Notes: generated from the sequence alone by a model not told the origin. 11,483 bases of DNA from Gammaproteobacteria bacterium (GCA_013041975.1 JABDQZ010000174.1:1-11483), one strand, 5' to 3'; counted from the first letter of the stretch, positions 1 to 8,370 are shown. Numbers and translations: made by a program.

Positions 1-960
1 ATAGCTGACCTGATTGAATCAGGAACAGAAACCGCTGCTCGTATGGCGACGCGTTCTTTACAGGGTGTCTTTTCAGAATACATACATGAACTCGTTGAAA
101 AGTTGATACACCTTCGTATGTACGTAGAAGCCGCGATAGATTTTCCCGAGGAAGAGATTGACTTCCTTTCAGATGGAAAAGTACAGAACGATTTACAGCG
201 CATCATAACAAAGCTCGATGAGGTGATGGACAAGGCAAAACAGGGAAGCCTGATCAAGGAAGGTATGACGTTGGTCATAGCAGGCCAACCCAATGCTGGT
301 AAATCCAGTTTGATGAATGCCCTGGCAGGTAATGAACTGGCGATAGTAACCAATGTGCCAGGTACGACAAGAGATGTTTTGCGAGAGAAAATACAGATCG
401 ATGGCATGCCTGTTCATCTGATCGATACCGCAGGCATTCGTGAATCAGACAATGAGGTAGAAATAGAAGGCATAAGGCGGGCTCAACAACAACTGCAACA
501 AGCAGATCATATTCTATGGGTTTATGATGCGGAAAATGACCCGGATCATCTGAGTTTTGCCAATGCCAATCTGCCTGAAAATGTGGCAGTGACATTCCTG
601 AGAAACAAGATCGATAAGCTGAATGAAACACCGCTAAGGAATGAAGATGAAAAACAGATATCACTATCTGCAAAAACCGGCGATGGTATGGAATTGCTAC
701 GTGAACATTTAAAAAATGTTATGGGATACCGGGGTGAAGAGAGCGGGGAATTTCTGGCTCGGCGAAGACACATTGAGGTGCTGAAAAGAGCAAAAAAATC
801 TCTGGATCAGGCTGAGCGTGCATTAAATGAGTCGCAGGCGGGTGAAATTCTTGCCGAAGAATTACGTCTTACCCAGAATGCACTCAGTGAAATTACAGGT
901 GAGTTTACCAGTGACGATTTACTTGGAAAGATTTTTTCGAGTTTCTGTATAGGCAAGTGA
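1..960 (+). CDS. mnmE: tRNA uridine-5-carboxymethylaminomethyl modification GTPase MnmE (5'-partial)
   Basis: The frame is open from base 1, so the gene starts before the window; 319 codons are visible and about 130 N-terminal residues (the folate-binding domain) are missing compared with the 454-residue E. coli protein. The G domain is complete: G1 GQPNAGKS at visible codons 95-102, G2 GTTRD at 121-125, G3 DTAG at 142-145, G4 NKID at 202-205 and G5 SAK at 223-225. The protein ends in the family signature FCIGK, whose cysteine is the conserved C-terminal Cys. In the known family, MnmE is a potassium-activated GTPase that works with MnmG to add the (carboxymethyl)aminomethyl group to C5 of wobble U34 in certain tRNAs. 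The stop codon overlaps the murI start by 4 bases. Its partner mnmG lies about 4.7 kb downstream rather than next to it. Confidence 0.97.
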   Translation: MADLIESGTETAARMATRSLQGVFSEYIHELVEKLIHLRMYVEAAIDFPEEEIDFLSDGKVQNDLQRIITKLDEVMDKAKQGSLIKEGMTLVIAGQPNAGKSSLMNALAGNELAIVTNVPGTTRDVLREKIQIDGMPVHLIDTAGIRESDNEVEIEGIRRAQQQLQQADHILWVYDAENDPDHLSFANANLPENVAVTFLRNKIDKLNETPLRNEDEKQISLSAKTGDGMELLREHLKNVMGYRGEESGEFLARRRHIEVLKRAKKSLDQAERALNESQAGEILAEELRLTQNALSEITGEFTSDDLLGKIFSSFCIGK

Positions 961-1745
961 GAAACAGAGTGATAGGCATCTTTGATTCAGGTATTGGCGG
1001 TCTTACCGTATTAAAGGAAATCAGGAACCAGTTGCCGGATCACAATTTTATTTATATTGCCGATAGTGCGTTTACGCCGTATGGAGAGAAAACTACTGAA
1101 CAGATAATCGAAAGATCAGTGCTGATTACGCAGAAGCTTGTTGAAAAAGGATGCCGGATAATTGTGGTGGCCTGTAATACAGCGACCGCTCTGGCTGTCG
1201 ATCATCTCCGAGAAAAATTTTCTGTACCCATTGTAGCAATGGAACCAGCAGTTAAGCCTGGAGTAAAAAACTCTGTAAAGAAAAAAGTAGGAATACTTGC
1301 GACAACAATGACACTGGCAAGTCGCCGCTACATGAATTTACTGGAAAGGTTCGCAACGGATACCGAAGTCATTGAACAGCCTTGCCCCGGTCTTGTTGAG
1401 CTAGTCGAAGCGATGGCAATTGATACAGATAAAACAAGCCAATTGTTACATCAATATATTAATCCCCTGCTTAAAAAAGGTATTGATACCATCGTATTAG
1501 GTTGTACCCACTATCCATTATTGAAACAAAAAATTATTGAAGTTACCGGTGAAGACATTGAAATAATAGATACGGCAAAAGCAGTGACTGAACAATTGAG
1601 AAGAAAAATTGAGTCTTGCGAAATACCTGCAAAAGTCGGTACTGCAAACAGATTTATAACAACTGGTGACTTAATGTTTTATAAAAATCAACTACAGTGC
1701 TATTGGCCAATGGAAGTAGCAGTAGAACAAATTGATCTAAATTAA
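957..1745 (+). CDS. murI: Glutamate racemase MurI
   Basis: This 262-residue cytoplasmic enzyme interconverts L- and D-glutamate, supplying D-Glu for peptidoglycan. The N-terminal signature GIFDSGIGGLTVL (residues 7-19) holds the conserved Asp10. The two catalytic cysteines of this cofactor-independent racemase are visible as Cys73 in VACNTATA and Cys183 in LGCTHYPLL, followed by His185. The length fits the family. The start is taken as GTG at 957, which overlaps the mnmE stop as GTGA and suggests translational coupling. A second in-frame GTG at 969 would remove only four residues and cannot be excluded. The gene is noticeably more AT-rich than its neighbours: hand counts of five separate 60-base lines between 1261 and 1680 gave about 28-35% GC, against about 45-55% in sampled mnmE and mnmG lines. 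It ends 27 bases before the convergent transglutaminase gene. Confidence 0.96.
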   Translation: MRNRVIGIFDSGIGGLTVLKEIRNQLPDHNFIYIADSAFTPYGEKTTEQIIERSVLITQKLVEKGCRIIVVACNTATALAVDHLREKFSVPIVAMEPAVKPGVKNSVKKKVGILATTMTLASRRYMNLLERFATDTEVIEQPCPGLVELVEAMAIDTDKTSQLLHQYINPLLKKGIDTIVLGCTHYPLLKQKIIEVTGEDIEIIDTAKAVTEQLRRKIESCEIPAKVGTANRFITTGDLMFYKNQLQCYWPMEVAVEQIDLN

Positions 1746-1772
1746 AAGCGTTGTAGCTGACAGCACAGAAAC

Positions 1773-3752
1773 CTAAAATTCAGAAATCAGTTTTTTTAAA
1801 GTCCTGAGTTGTTCAGGGCTATACCTTTTTCCGTAACGAACCTGGATATACATGCGCGATATCAGGTTAATTGAACTTTTTTGTTCAGTGAGCATTTGCC
1901 CAGCATTTTTTGCAATCGTTTGAGGACCATCTGCAGGTTTACATGACACCCCTCTTTTGTTGAGTTTACGGATAAATTTATCCCAGAGCTTTTTGGCAGG
2001 ATCACGACGGTCAGTGATTTTTCCCCTGAATAAAATCACCATGATGATAATAGCCAGTGAAGATAAAACAATCGAACTGAGACCCAGTTTATAACCCTCA
2101 AGAAAATCGAGCCCGGTTGATCTAAGAAAATAGTTTTGTCTTTCACGGGAAAAGCCAACCACCCAGCGATGCCAGTTAAGATCCAATGCATCAGCCATAA
2201 AAACAGCCTGCTTCAAGAAACTTCCAAACATTCCTTCAGAACTGATTTTAAAAACAACAGGCGCACCTTCCAGGAACTGCTCAGGGTCGATCGATCGCTC
2301 TACCCTTTCAGGTGCGACAGCAGTCGTAGGATCAACTCTGACCCAGCCTTTATCGCCAAGCCAGATTTCAGACCAGGCATGGGCATCGGACTGGCGTACA
2401 ATTAGATGATTACCAGCGGTATTCCATTCGCCTCCCTGATAACCGGCTACGACGCGAGCGGGTATTCCACCAATTCGCATGAGCAATACAAAACTGGTTG
2501 CATAGTGCTCACAAAACCCTTTACGTGTTTCAAAAAGGAATTCGTCAGTCGGGTTTACGGTAAGCGGTGGCGGGCTTAACGTATAGACAAAATTTTCAGT
2601 GTTAAAATGATTCAATACAGACTTAACGAAATCCTCGTTTGAATGGTTGCTACGTTTCAGTGTATCGACAAACAGTCTCATTCTGTTGGTTACCCCACCG
2701 GGTAAGGAAAGTGAGGCATCTAGTTGTTCTGTTGTTGTTGTATTGGCAAGATATTCAGGATAGGAAATAAAATTATAGGAGATACGTTTCTGTATTTTCT
2801 CTTTGGCTCTGACCGCATAGTCTTTGGTAATAAAAGTCTGTTCAGGTATTGTTGCGGGAAGATCCAGAGCAAAAACCCAATGCTGATTACTGGCCTCAGT
2901 TGTGATTTGATAGCTAACGGGTTTGCCAGCAGATTGGTAACGTATTTCAGCAGCAAGCGGTTTTTCTTCAGCCTTCCAGTTTACACCGTCGGTTTCAACC
3001 ATTACCGGACCCCGCCAGTAACGCAGTTCAGGTTCAGGAATTTGATCAGGATCATCAAACTTTACCCGGAAGGCTGTGGCTGAGGATTTACTGAGCTGGC
3101 TGATTGATCCGGGTGAAATATTGCCACTGATACCGGTGACGGCAAGACCGGATTGTTGATCAAAGCCCCATAAAGGCCCATCAAGTCTGGGAAAGAAAAT
3201 AAACAGGATCACCATGACCGGTATCGCCTGAAGCGAAATTTTGCCCGTGGTTAAAAACAAATGATAAAAGGAAACTTTTTCTTGTAGTTGATTGAACCAG
3301 ATAAATAAAAACAGCATTAAAAAAGTCAGAGTAAAAACATAAAAGACAATAAACATTTCCTGGGTATAGAGAAAATGTGTGACGAGCATGAAGGCGGTAA
3401 GAAACAATAAAACATAGGCATCTCGATAAGTTTTAATTTCCAGTATTTTTAATGACAGCATGGCAACCAGCAGGGATACGCCAAAGTCCTTCCCGATAAC
3501 GCCACTGTATTCAGAAACAACAATAACCAGTCCGGTTACCAGAAAAATATAATTCATCCAGCGTGGATGCTCCCTGTGAGAAAGCAAACGGGTAACCAGC
3601 CGAAATAACAGAATAGAAAAAAAGAACAGGCTAATAGCCAAAGACAGATTAAAAAAATGAGGAAGGGCTGCAAGAAACAGAAAAGCCGTAAGCAGATGAT
3701 GTTGTTGCTTATCGAGTATCCTGAAATTGATCTTGCGGTAGCTTTTATTCAT
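1773..3752 (-). CDS. TgpA-like membrane transglutaminase (DUF3488 / transglutaminase core / DUF4129)
   Basis: About 660 residues. The N-terminal third (about residues 20-190) is a run of six or seven hydrophobic segments, the DUF3488 type membrane region. An extracytoplasmic part follows with a transglutaminase-like core: Cys415 in KGFCEHYA, His459 in DAHAWSE and Asp475 in RVDPT form the expected Cys-His-Asp triad. A final membrane helix lies at about 560-577, followed by a cytoplasmic DUF4129-like tail ending in KKLISEF. This is the domain order of Pseudomonas TgpA, an inner-membrane protein with a periplasmic transglutaminase domain; the physiological substrate is not evident here. It is last in a three-gene minus-strand operon and overlaps the upstream DUF58 gene. 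I prefer ATG at 3752 (8-base overlap); a GTG directly before it at 3755 would add one residue. Function in envelope biology is inferred from the family. Confidence 0.92.
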   Translation of the reverse strand: MNKSYRKINFRILDKQQHHLLTAFLFLAALPHFFNLSLAISLFFFSILLFRLVTRLLSHREHPRWMNYIFLVTGLVIVVSEYSGVIGKDFGVSLLVAMLSLKILEIKTYRDAYVLLFLTAFMLVTHFLYTQEMFIVFYVFTLTFLMLFLFIWFNQLQEKVSFYHLFLTTGKISLQAIPVMVILFIFFPRLDGPLWGFDQQSGLAVTGISGNISPGSISQLSKSSATAFRVKFDDPDQIPEPELRYWRGPVMVETDGVNWKAEEKPLAAEIRYQSAGKPVSYQITTEASNQHWVFALDLPATIPEQTFITKDYAVRAKEKIQKRISYNFISYPEYLANTTTTEQLDASLSLPGGVTNRMRLFVDTLKRSNHSNEDFVKSVLNHFNTENFVYTLSPPPLTVNPTDEFLFETRKGFCEHYATSFVLLMRIGGIPARVVAGYQGGEWNTAGNHLIVRQSDAHAWSEIWLGDKGWVRVDPTTAVAPERVERSIDPEQFLEGAPVVFKISSEGMFGSFLKQAVFMADALDLNWHRWVVGFSRERQNYFLRSTGLDFLEGYKLGLSSIVLSSLAIIIMVILFRGKITDRRDPAKKLWDKFIRKLNKRGVSCKPADGPQTIAKNAGQMLTEQKSSINLISRMYIQVRYGKRYSPEQLRTLKKLISEF

Positions 3753-4773
3753 CACCGGTTTTTATTCCAAACAGCGCCAAAGCCCTTAAACAGTCAGCCT
3801 TGTGTTGCATACCCAGTCCCAGAGGTATTACCTGTTTGGGTAGCTTCAGACCATATTCAACACTTTCGTTATCGGAATCAATCACAGCACGGGTTAACAT
3901 TGAGAGAGATTTTTCTAGTGGTTCATCGGGTAACAGATCAAGGCTTAACCACAGCTGCTCATTACGATCACCACCAAATTGTTTGGTCATCAGGCCTTTT
4001 TCGCGGGCAAAGATTTTCCAGTCGATTTGTTTTGGAGAGTCAGTATGTCGATAGTTACGATGTGAAACAAAATCATCAGAACCAATACCCTTGTTTCCCT
4101 GAGCACTTAATGCATATACCGCCGTACGTGGCACATCCCATTTTGACGCAGGTTTCGCATAGACCAGAACCCGGATATCTGTTTTAAGATAAACCCAGGC
4201 ACGAAAGAGTCCAAAAGGATATTGCGTGGATAAAACAAGATCGTTTACTGAAAACCAGCCGCGTTTAGCAGCGTTAAAAGAAAGAGTGAAAAGCACAGAG
4301 GTATCTGCATTAATGTTATGGCTGATGACATCCTTGCCGGATTTACTGTAAAGCTGTATCGCTCCTCTGGCACGGTTGTGATAATTTGTGATGTGGACCT
4401 CAAGCTGAAAGGGATGCCCTGCATAACCGGGTTTAACCGGAAGAAAAGCGATGTCCAGTTTTAACAAGTTGTACCAGGTCTGGTTCATGGCCAGAATGCC
4501 AATACTGGCGAGAAAGAACGTCAGCAGATAACCCAGGTTATTGGCGTAGTTGATAGAGCCAAGTAGCATGGCAATAACAAGGGCACCAAACATCAGTCCA
4601 AAGCGTGTGGGTAAAATATAGATTTTTTTCGGACCGATCAGCATGTGACCATCTTTATCGGTTTCTGCCGAACGAAACAGGTTCTGAAAGCTTCTGGAAC
4701 GAATGGCAGAGAAAATGCCAGGATTGCTATCAGGGAATAACGACATGTTCCAGTATCTGTTGACCGGCATCAT
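3745..4773 (-). CDS. DUF58 domain membrane protein (MoxR-associated)
   Basis: 342 residues. Two hydrophobic segments at about 57-73 and 78-96 form an N-terminal membrane hairpin. The rest is a soluble part with the conserved DUF58 features: YPFGLFRAW at 185-193 and the block RNYRHTDSPKQIDWKIFAR at 239-257, followed by KQFGGDRNEQLW. DUF58 proteins usually sit beside a MoxR ATPase and often beside a transglutaminase or von Willebrand A-domain protein, exactly as here; the biochemical role is poorly defined. The start is uncertain. ATG at 4773 overlaps the end of the moxR gene by 44 bases, with AGGA about 11 bases upstream. ATG at 4746 (residue 10) would give a 17-base overlap with TGGAA just upstream. 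Either way translation is probably coupled to moxR. Confidence 0.9.
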   Translation of the reverse strand: MMPVNRYWNMSLFPDSNPGIFSAIRSRSFQNLFRSAETDKDGHMLIGPKKIYILPTRFGLMFGALVIAMLLGSINYANNLGYLLTFFLASIGILAMNQTWYNLLKLDIAFLPVKPGYAGHPFQLEVHITNYHNRARGAIQLYSKSGKDVISHNINADTSVLFTLSFNAAKRGWFSVNDLVLSTQYPFGLFRAWVYLKTDIRVLVYAKPASKWDVPRTAVYALSAQGNKGIGSDDFVSHRNYRHTDSPKQIDWKIFAREKGLMTKQFGGDRNEQLWLSLDLLPDEPLEKSLSMLTRAVIDSDNESVEYGLKLPKQVIPLGLGMQHKADCLRALALFGIKTGDE

Positions 4774-5644
4774 CGAAACTTACATCCTGTTGAAGTATCA
4801 GTCGGTGGTTAACAACGGCAGGTATGACAGCCTGAAGGTCTTCCGGAATAACTTCACTACGGTTTTCAATCATGGCCCAGCTTTTGGCGGCATTCAATAA
4901 TGCCAGTCCGGCTCGTGGTGACAGACCGTGTCTGAAAAGGTTGTTCTGGCGAGTGTATTTCAGAATAGCCTGGCAATAATCAAGCAGTGCCGGAGAGACA
5001 TAAATGTCAGACGCTTGTTTCTGGAGGCTGATAAACTGCTCGGGACTGATTACCGGTTTTATGCTGGTAAGCATTTCGCGTCGATCATCCCCTTCCAGCA
5101 GGGCCCGTTCAGAATCCATATCGGGATAGCCGATATGGATGCACATTAAAAATCGGTCAAGCTGGGATTCCGGTAAAGGAAAAGTTCCAATCTGGGTTGC
5201 CGGGTTTTGCGTGGCTATCACAAAAAAGGGTTTGGGTAACTGGTGGGTGTTGCCATCAATGGTAACCTGTTTTTCTTCCATGGCTTCAAGCAATGCACTC
5301 TGGGTTTTTGGGGTTGCACGGTTGACTTCATCGGCAAGCAGCAACTGACTGAAAACAGGGCCCTGGTGAAAAATGAAACTTTCAGAATTTCTTTCGTAGA
5401 TAGAAACGCCCAGAATGTCTGCCGGTAACAGGTCGCTGGTGAATTGAATACGCTGGAAATCAAGTCCGATCAGTTGACCCAGTAAATGCGCCAGCGTAGT
5501 TTTTCCTACACCGGGTAAATCTTCAATCAGCAAATGCCCTTTGCTCAACAGGGTACAAAGTGACAGTCGAATCGCCTGCTGCTTTCCAAGCAATATACCG
5601 GAAGCCTGGTCAATAATAGCGGACAATAGTTCATTGGAATTCAT
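4730..5644 (-). CDS. MoxR-family AAA+ ATPase
   Basis: Counting from ATG at 5644, the product has 304 residues. Motifs in order: Walker A LPGVGKTT at 43-50, Walker B LLLADEVNRA at 101-110 (Asp105, Glu106), sensor 1 ATQNP at 144-148, arginine-finger region PESQLDRF with Arg164, and sensor 2 in LSPRAG with Arg244. This is the usual MoxR (AAA_3 plus lid domain) layout and close to the usual length. MoxR ATPases are thought to act as chaperone-like remodelling enzymes for partner proteins encoded beside them, here the DUF58 and transglutaminase proteins. The frame stays open upstream to base 5893, but that part runs into the divergent mnmG gene and has no family similarity. The start at 5644 lies 8 residues before the predicted helix leading to Walker A and fits relatives. 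No Shine-Dalgarno sequence is visible; see the -10 element entry. Confidence 0.94.
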   Translation of the reverse strand: MNSNELLSAIIDQASGILLGKQQAIRLSLCTLLSKGHLLIEDLPGVGKTTLAHLLGQLIGLDFQRIQFTSDLLPADILGVSIYERNSESFIFHQGPVFSQLLLADEVNRATPKTQSALLEAMEEKQVTIDGNTHQLPKPFFVIATQNPATQIGTFPLPESQLDRFLMCIHIGYPDMDSERALLEGDDRREMLTSIKPVISPEQFISLQKQASDIYVSPALLDYCQAILKYTRQNNLFRHGLSPRAGLALLNAAKSWAMIENRSEVIPEDLQAVIPAVVNHRLILQQDVSFDDAGQQILEHVVIP

Positions 5645-5650
5645 AGCAAA

Positions 5651-5656
5651 ATTATA
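5651..5656 (-). promoter_or_regulatory. Perfect -10 hexamer TATAAT, 6 bases before the moxR ATG
   Basis: On the minus strand TATAAT is followed by TTTGCT and then the moxR start codon. Transcription normally begins about 6-7 bases after the -10 element, which would put the first transcribed base at or next to the A of ATG. No convincing -35 hexamer is present at 16-18 bases upstream (CTGTAA at 17). AT-rich chance occurrence is possible in this 69-base divergent spacer. Confidence 0.4.
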
Positions 5657-5713
5657 AATAGTAATGAAAATCTTTACAGGGACTGTGCTCGTTAAAGCGA
5701 ACAGCGTAAAATA

Positions 5714-7594
5714 ATGGTCATGTATAGTGTAGAAGAATATGAAGTGATTGTAATCGGTGGTGGCCATGCCGGGACTGAAGCGGCGCTGGCGGCTGCGCGT
5801 ATGGGTGCCAGTACACTTCTGCTGACGCATAATATCGAAACACTGGGGCAAATGAGTTGTAACCCGGCAATTGGCGGGATTGGTAAAGGCCACCTGGTCA
5901 AGGAGATTGATGCACTGGGCGGAGCTATGGCTAAAGCTGCCGATCAGGCCGGAATTCAGTTTCGTATTCTGAATTCCCGAAAAGGGCCGGCTGTACGCGC
6001 AACCAGAGCACAGGCCGATCGTGTTTTATACAGAGCGGCAATCAGAAAGATACTTGAGAATCAGCCAAATCTGCATATTTTTCAACAGGCGGTTGACGAC
6101 CTGATCATCGAAAACGATATGATCAGAGGTGTTATCACCCAGATGGGTCTGAAGTTTCATGCGCAAAGCGTGGTGCTGACTGTAGGAACTTTTCTGGGAG
6201 GGCGCATTCACATCGGGCTGGAGAACTATGAGGGCGGCCGTGCAGGTGATCCACCAGCCAATGCGTTGTCGAGAACATTAAGAGCATTGCCCTTCAATGT
6301 AGAAAGACTGAAAACCGGTACACCACCGCGTATTGATATACGTTCCATCGATTTCACTGGTTTGCAGGCACAGCCTGGAGATAGCCCGGTACCGGTATTT
6401 TCCTACATGGGCAGTTCAGCGGATCACCCTGAACAAATCAGTTGCTATATCACGCGTACCAATCAAAAGACGCACGACATTATCCAGCAGGGGTTGTCTC
6501 GTTCACCCATGTATAGCGGAGTCATAGAAGGCGTTGGACCACGCTATTGCCCTTCGATTGAAGACAAGATTGTTCGCTTCGCCGATCGTGACAGTCACCA
6601 GATTTTTATTGAGCCTGAAGGACTGACTTCCAATGAGGTCTACCCCAACGGCATTTCAACTTCCCTGCCCTTTGACGTGCAATGGGACCTGGTTCGCTCA
6701 ATGAAAGGATTTGAAAATGCGCGTATTACCCGTCCCGGTTACGCCATTGAGTATGATTTTTTCGATCCACGTGATTTACGCTATTCACTGGAAACAAAAT
6801 TCATTAATAACCTGTTTTTTGCCGGACAGATAAATGGTACCACCGGTTACGAAGAGGCCGCAGCGCAAGGTTTGCTGGCAGGTACCAATGCGGTACTGAA
6901 AATACGGGAACAGGACGGCTGGTGCCCATCCAGGGATGAAGCTTATATCGGCGTGATGGTTGATGACCTGATTACCCAGGGTACCATGGAACCCTACCGT
7001 ATGTTTACCAGCCGCGCTGAATATCGCCTGTTACTGCGTGAGGACAATGCGGATTTGCGTCTCACCGAAAAAGGACGCGAACTTGGCCTGGTCGATGATG
7101 AACGCTGGGAATTTTTTGATAACAAACGACAGTCCATTGAAAAAGAACAGCAGCGTCTGTCATCTTTATGGATCAAGACAGCGGATTATCCTCAGGAAAT
7201 ACTGAATGCTTTAAGTGGTGAAAAATTCCAGCGCGATGCAAAAGCCGCAGATGTATTGGCGAGACCAAATGTCAGTTATCAAGAGCTGATGAAACTTGAT
7301 GGCATTGGTCCGGGTTTGCAAAATCAGGCCGAGGCCGAGCAGGTTGAAATACAGGCCAAATATTCCGGATATATCGACCGTCAGAAAAATGAAATTGTCC
7401 GTCAGAAACAAAACGAAGCGCTTAAGCTGCCACAACATTTTGATTTTGAAAATGTAAAAGGACTTTCAAATGAGGTGCGTGAAAAACTGCTTAAATCAAG
7501 ACCGGAAACCCTCGGTCAGGCAGCACGTATTCCTGGTGTGACACCGGCGGCTGTTTCACTGTTACTGATTCACCTCAAAAAGAAATCCGCCTGA
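5714..7594 (+). CDS. mnmG: tRNA uridine-5-carboxymethylaminomethyl modification enzyme MnmG (GidA)
   Basis: 626 residues, close to the 629 of E. coli. The FAD-binding Rossmann motif GGGHAGTEAA begins at residue 15. The family signature CNPAIGGIGKGHLVKEID spans 49-66, and the conserved active-site Cys279 lies in GPRYCPSIEDK. A second nucleotide-binding region appears near FAGQINGTTGYEEAAAQG, and the C-terminal helical domain that contacts MnmE is complete. With MnmE and FAD it installs the (carboxymethyl)aminomethyl group on U34 of tRNAs. The ATG at 5714 is given as start; ATG at 5720 (Met3) is an equally credible alternative, because neither has a clear Shine-Dalgarno sequence. rsmG follows 15 bases after the stop, so the two are probably one operon, as is common in bacteria (gidA-gidB). 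Confidence 0.97.
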   Translation: MVMYSVEEYEVIVIGGGHAGTEAALAAARMGASTLLLTHNIETLGQMSCNPAIGGIGKGHLVKEIDALGGAMAKAADQAGIQFRILNSRKGPAVRATRAQADRVLYRAAIRKILENQPNLHIFQQAVDDLIIENDMIRGVITQMGLKFHAQSVVLTVGTFLGGRIHIGLENYEGGRAGDPPANALSRTLRALPFNVERLKTGTPPRIDIRSIDFTGLQAQPGDSPVPVFSYMGSSADHPEQISCYITRTNQKTHDIIQQGLSRSPMYSGVIEGVGPRYCPSIEDKIVRFADRDSHQIFIEPEGLTSNEVYPNGISTSLPFDVQWDLVRSMKGFENARITRPGYAIEYDFFDPRDLRYSLETKFINNLFFAGQINGTTGYEEAAAQGLLAGTNAVLKIREQDGWCPSRDEAYIGVMVDDLITQGTMEPYRMFTSRAEYRLLLREDNADLRLTEKGRELGLVDDERWEFFDNKRQSIEKEQQRLSSLWIKTADYPQEILNALSGEKFQRDAKAADVLARPNVSYQELMKLDGIGPGLQNQAEAEQVEIQAKYSGYIDRQKNEIVRQKQNEALKLPQHFDFENVKGLSNEVREKLLKSRPETLGQAARIPGVTPAAVSLLLIHLKKKSA

Positions 7595-7609
7595 TCAGAG
7601 CTACAAGCC

Positions 7610-8230
7610 GTGACTCCCAGGGAAAAACTGCATAAAGGAATCTTGGAGCTCGGGCTTGCTGTCAACGAACAGCAGGAAGGCGCTTTATTTCAGTATCTGC
7701 AACTGCTGGAAAAATGGAATCAAAAATTTAATCTGACAGCCGTTCGCGACATCAATGAAATGGTGAGCCTGCATCTGCTCGACAGCCTGTCTATTGCGCC
7801 CTTTATCAATACACGGACCCTGCTGGACGTTGGAAGTGGAGCGGGACTTCCAGGAATTCCTCTGGCCATTTGTTTTCCGGATATTCAGGTCACTTTACTG
7901 GACAGCAATGGCAAAAAAGTCCGCTTTTGCCGCCAGGCGATCATGGAACTTGACTTGAAAAATGCACAGGCAGTGCAGGCAAGAATTGAGTCACTGGAGG
8001 CTGACAACAGCTTCGGGCAGATAACTTCCCGTGCCTTTACCGGTCTCGACAACATGGTGAAATTGCTGGAAAAACAGTTGTCAGATAAAACGCAATTACT
8101 GGCAATGAAAGGAGCATTACCCGGGGATGAGATCGAATTTCTGCAAAAATCCGGCTATCAGGTTGATACACAAACCCTGAACGTTCCGTTTGTTCATGCT
8201 GAGCGTCATCTCCTGAAAATTTGTCGCTGA
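7610..8230 (+). CDS. rsmG: 16S rRNA (guanine-N7)-methyltransferase RsmG (GidB)
   Basis: 206 residues, matching the usual length (207 in E. coli). Visible features: the N-terminal WNQKFNLTAVRD segment at about 36-47, the S-adenosylmethionine binding loop LLDVGSGAGLPGIPLA at 71-86, the acidic residue after strand 2 in TLLDSNGKKVRF (95-106) and SRAF at 140-143. RsmG methylates N7 of G527 (E. coli numbering) in 16S rRNA; loss of the enzyme in other bacteria gives low-level streptomycin resistance. The start is GTG at 7610, placed 15 bases after mnmG; the Shine-Dalgarno signal is weak (AGAG). An in-frame TTG at residue 12 is a less likely alternative because the preceding residues fit the family N terminus. 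Confidence 0.96.
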   Translation: MTPREKLHKGILELGLAVNEQQEGALFQYLQLLEKWNQKFNLTAVRDINEMVSLHLLDSLSIAPFINTRTLLDVGSGAGLPGIPLAICFPDIQVTLLDSNGKKVRFCRQAIMELDLKNAQAVQARIESLEADNSFGQITSRAFTGLDNMVKLLEKQLSDKTQLLAMKGALPGDEIEFLQKSGYQVDTQTLNVPFVHAERHLLKICR

Positions 8231-8231
8231 C

Positions 8232-8370
8232 GAATTATTATTCGGCCCATCCCCGGGCCTCACCCTGCAGGCTCTCTTTGGGCATTAAAATTTGCTGCAG
8301 GCAAATTTTTATTACCACTATTTGCAATGAGTCGCTATTATTAACAGTCCCGGTCAGAAAATAATAATTC
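8232..8370. repeat. 11-base perfect inverted repeat flanking 117 bases
   Basis: GAATTATTATT at 8232-8242 is the exact reverse complement of AATAATAATTC at 8360-8370. The arms are low-complexity ATT repeats, so chance is possible, but their position just after the rsmG stop and just before the parA ribosome binding site brackets the spacer neatly. Confidence 0.5.
8287..8310 (+). terminator. Possible rho-independent terminator after rsmG
   Basis: AAAATTTGC and GCAAATTTT form a perfect 9-base stem with a five-base TGCAG loop, and five consecutive T residues occupy 8306-8310 (four of them within the stem). The stem is AT-rich and the T run beyond the stem is short, so termination may be weak. 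The near-symmetric A-run on the other side could serve the opposite strand as well. Confidence 0.4.

Noticed and set aside
1746..1797. Bidirectional terminator between murI and the convergent transglutaminase gene
   Set aside because: There is a run of seven T residues at 1791-1797, but only a four-base CTGA/TCAG pairing with a long loop upstream, which is too weak to call.
2136..2405. Small plus-strand reading frames opposite the transglutaminase and DUF58 genes
   Set aside because: They lie antisense to clearly coding sequence, have no recognisable domain, and are explained as shadows of the minus-strand genes.
5645..5893. N-terminal extension of the MoxR protein in the open frame upstream of 5644
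   Set aside because: It would overlap the start of mnmG by about 180 bases, has no MoxR-like sequence, and relatives start close to the ATG at 5644.
6763..6778. CACGTG-centred sequence as a parS site
   Set aside because: Only 10 of 16 positions match the parS consensus, and the bases encode the conserved FDPRDLRY segment of MnmG, which explains them.
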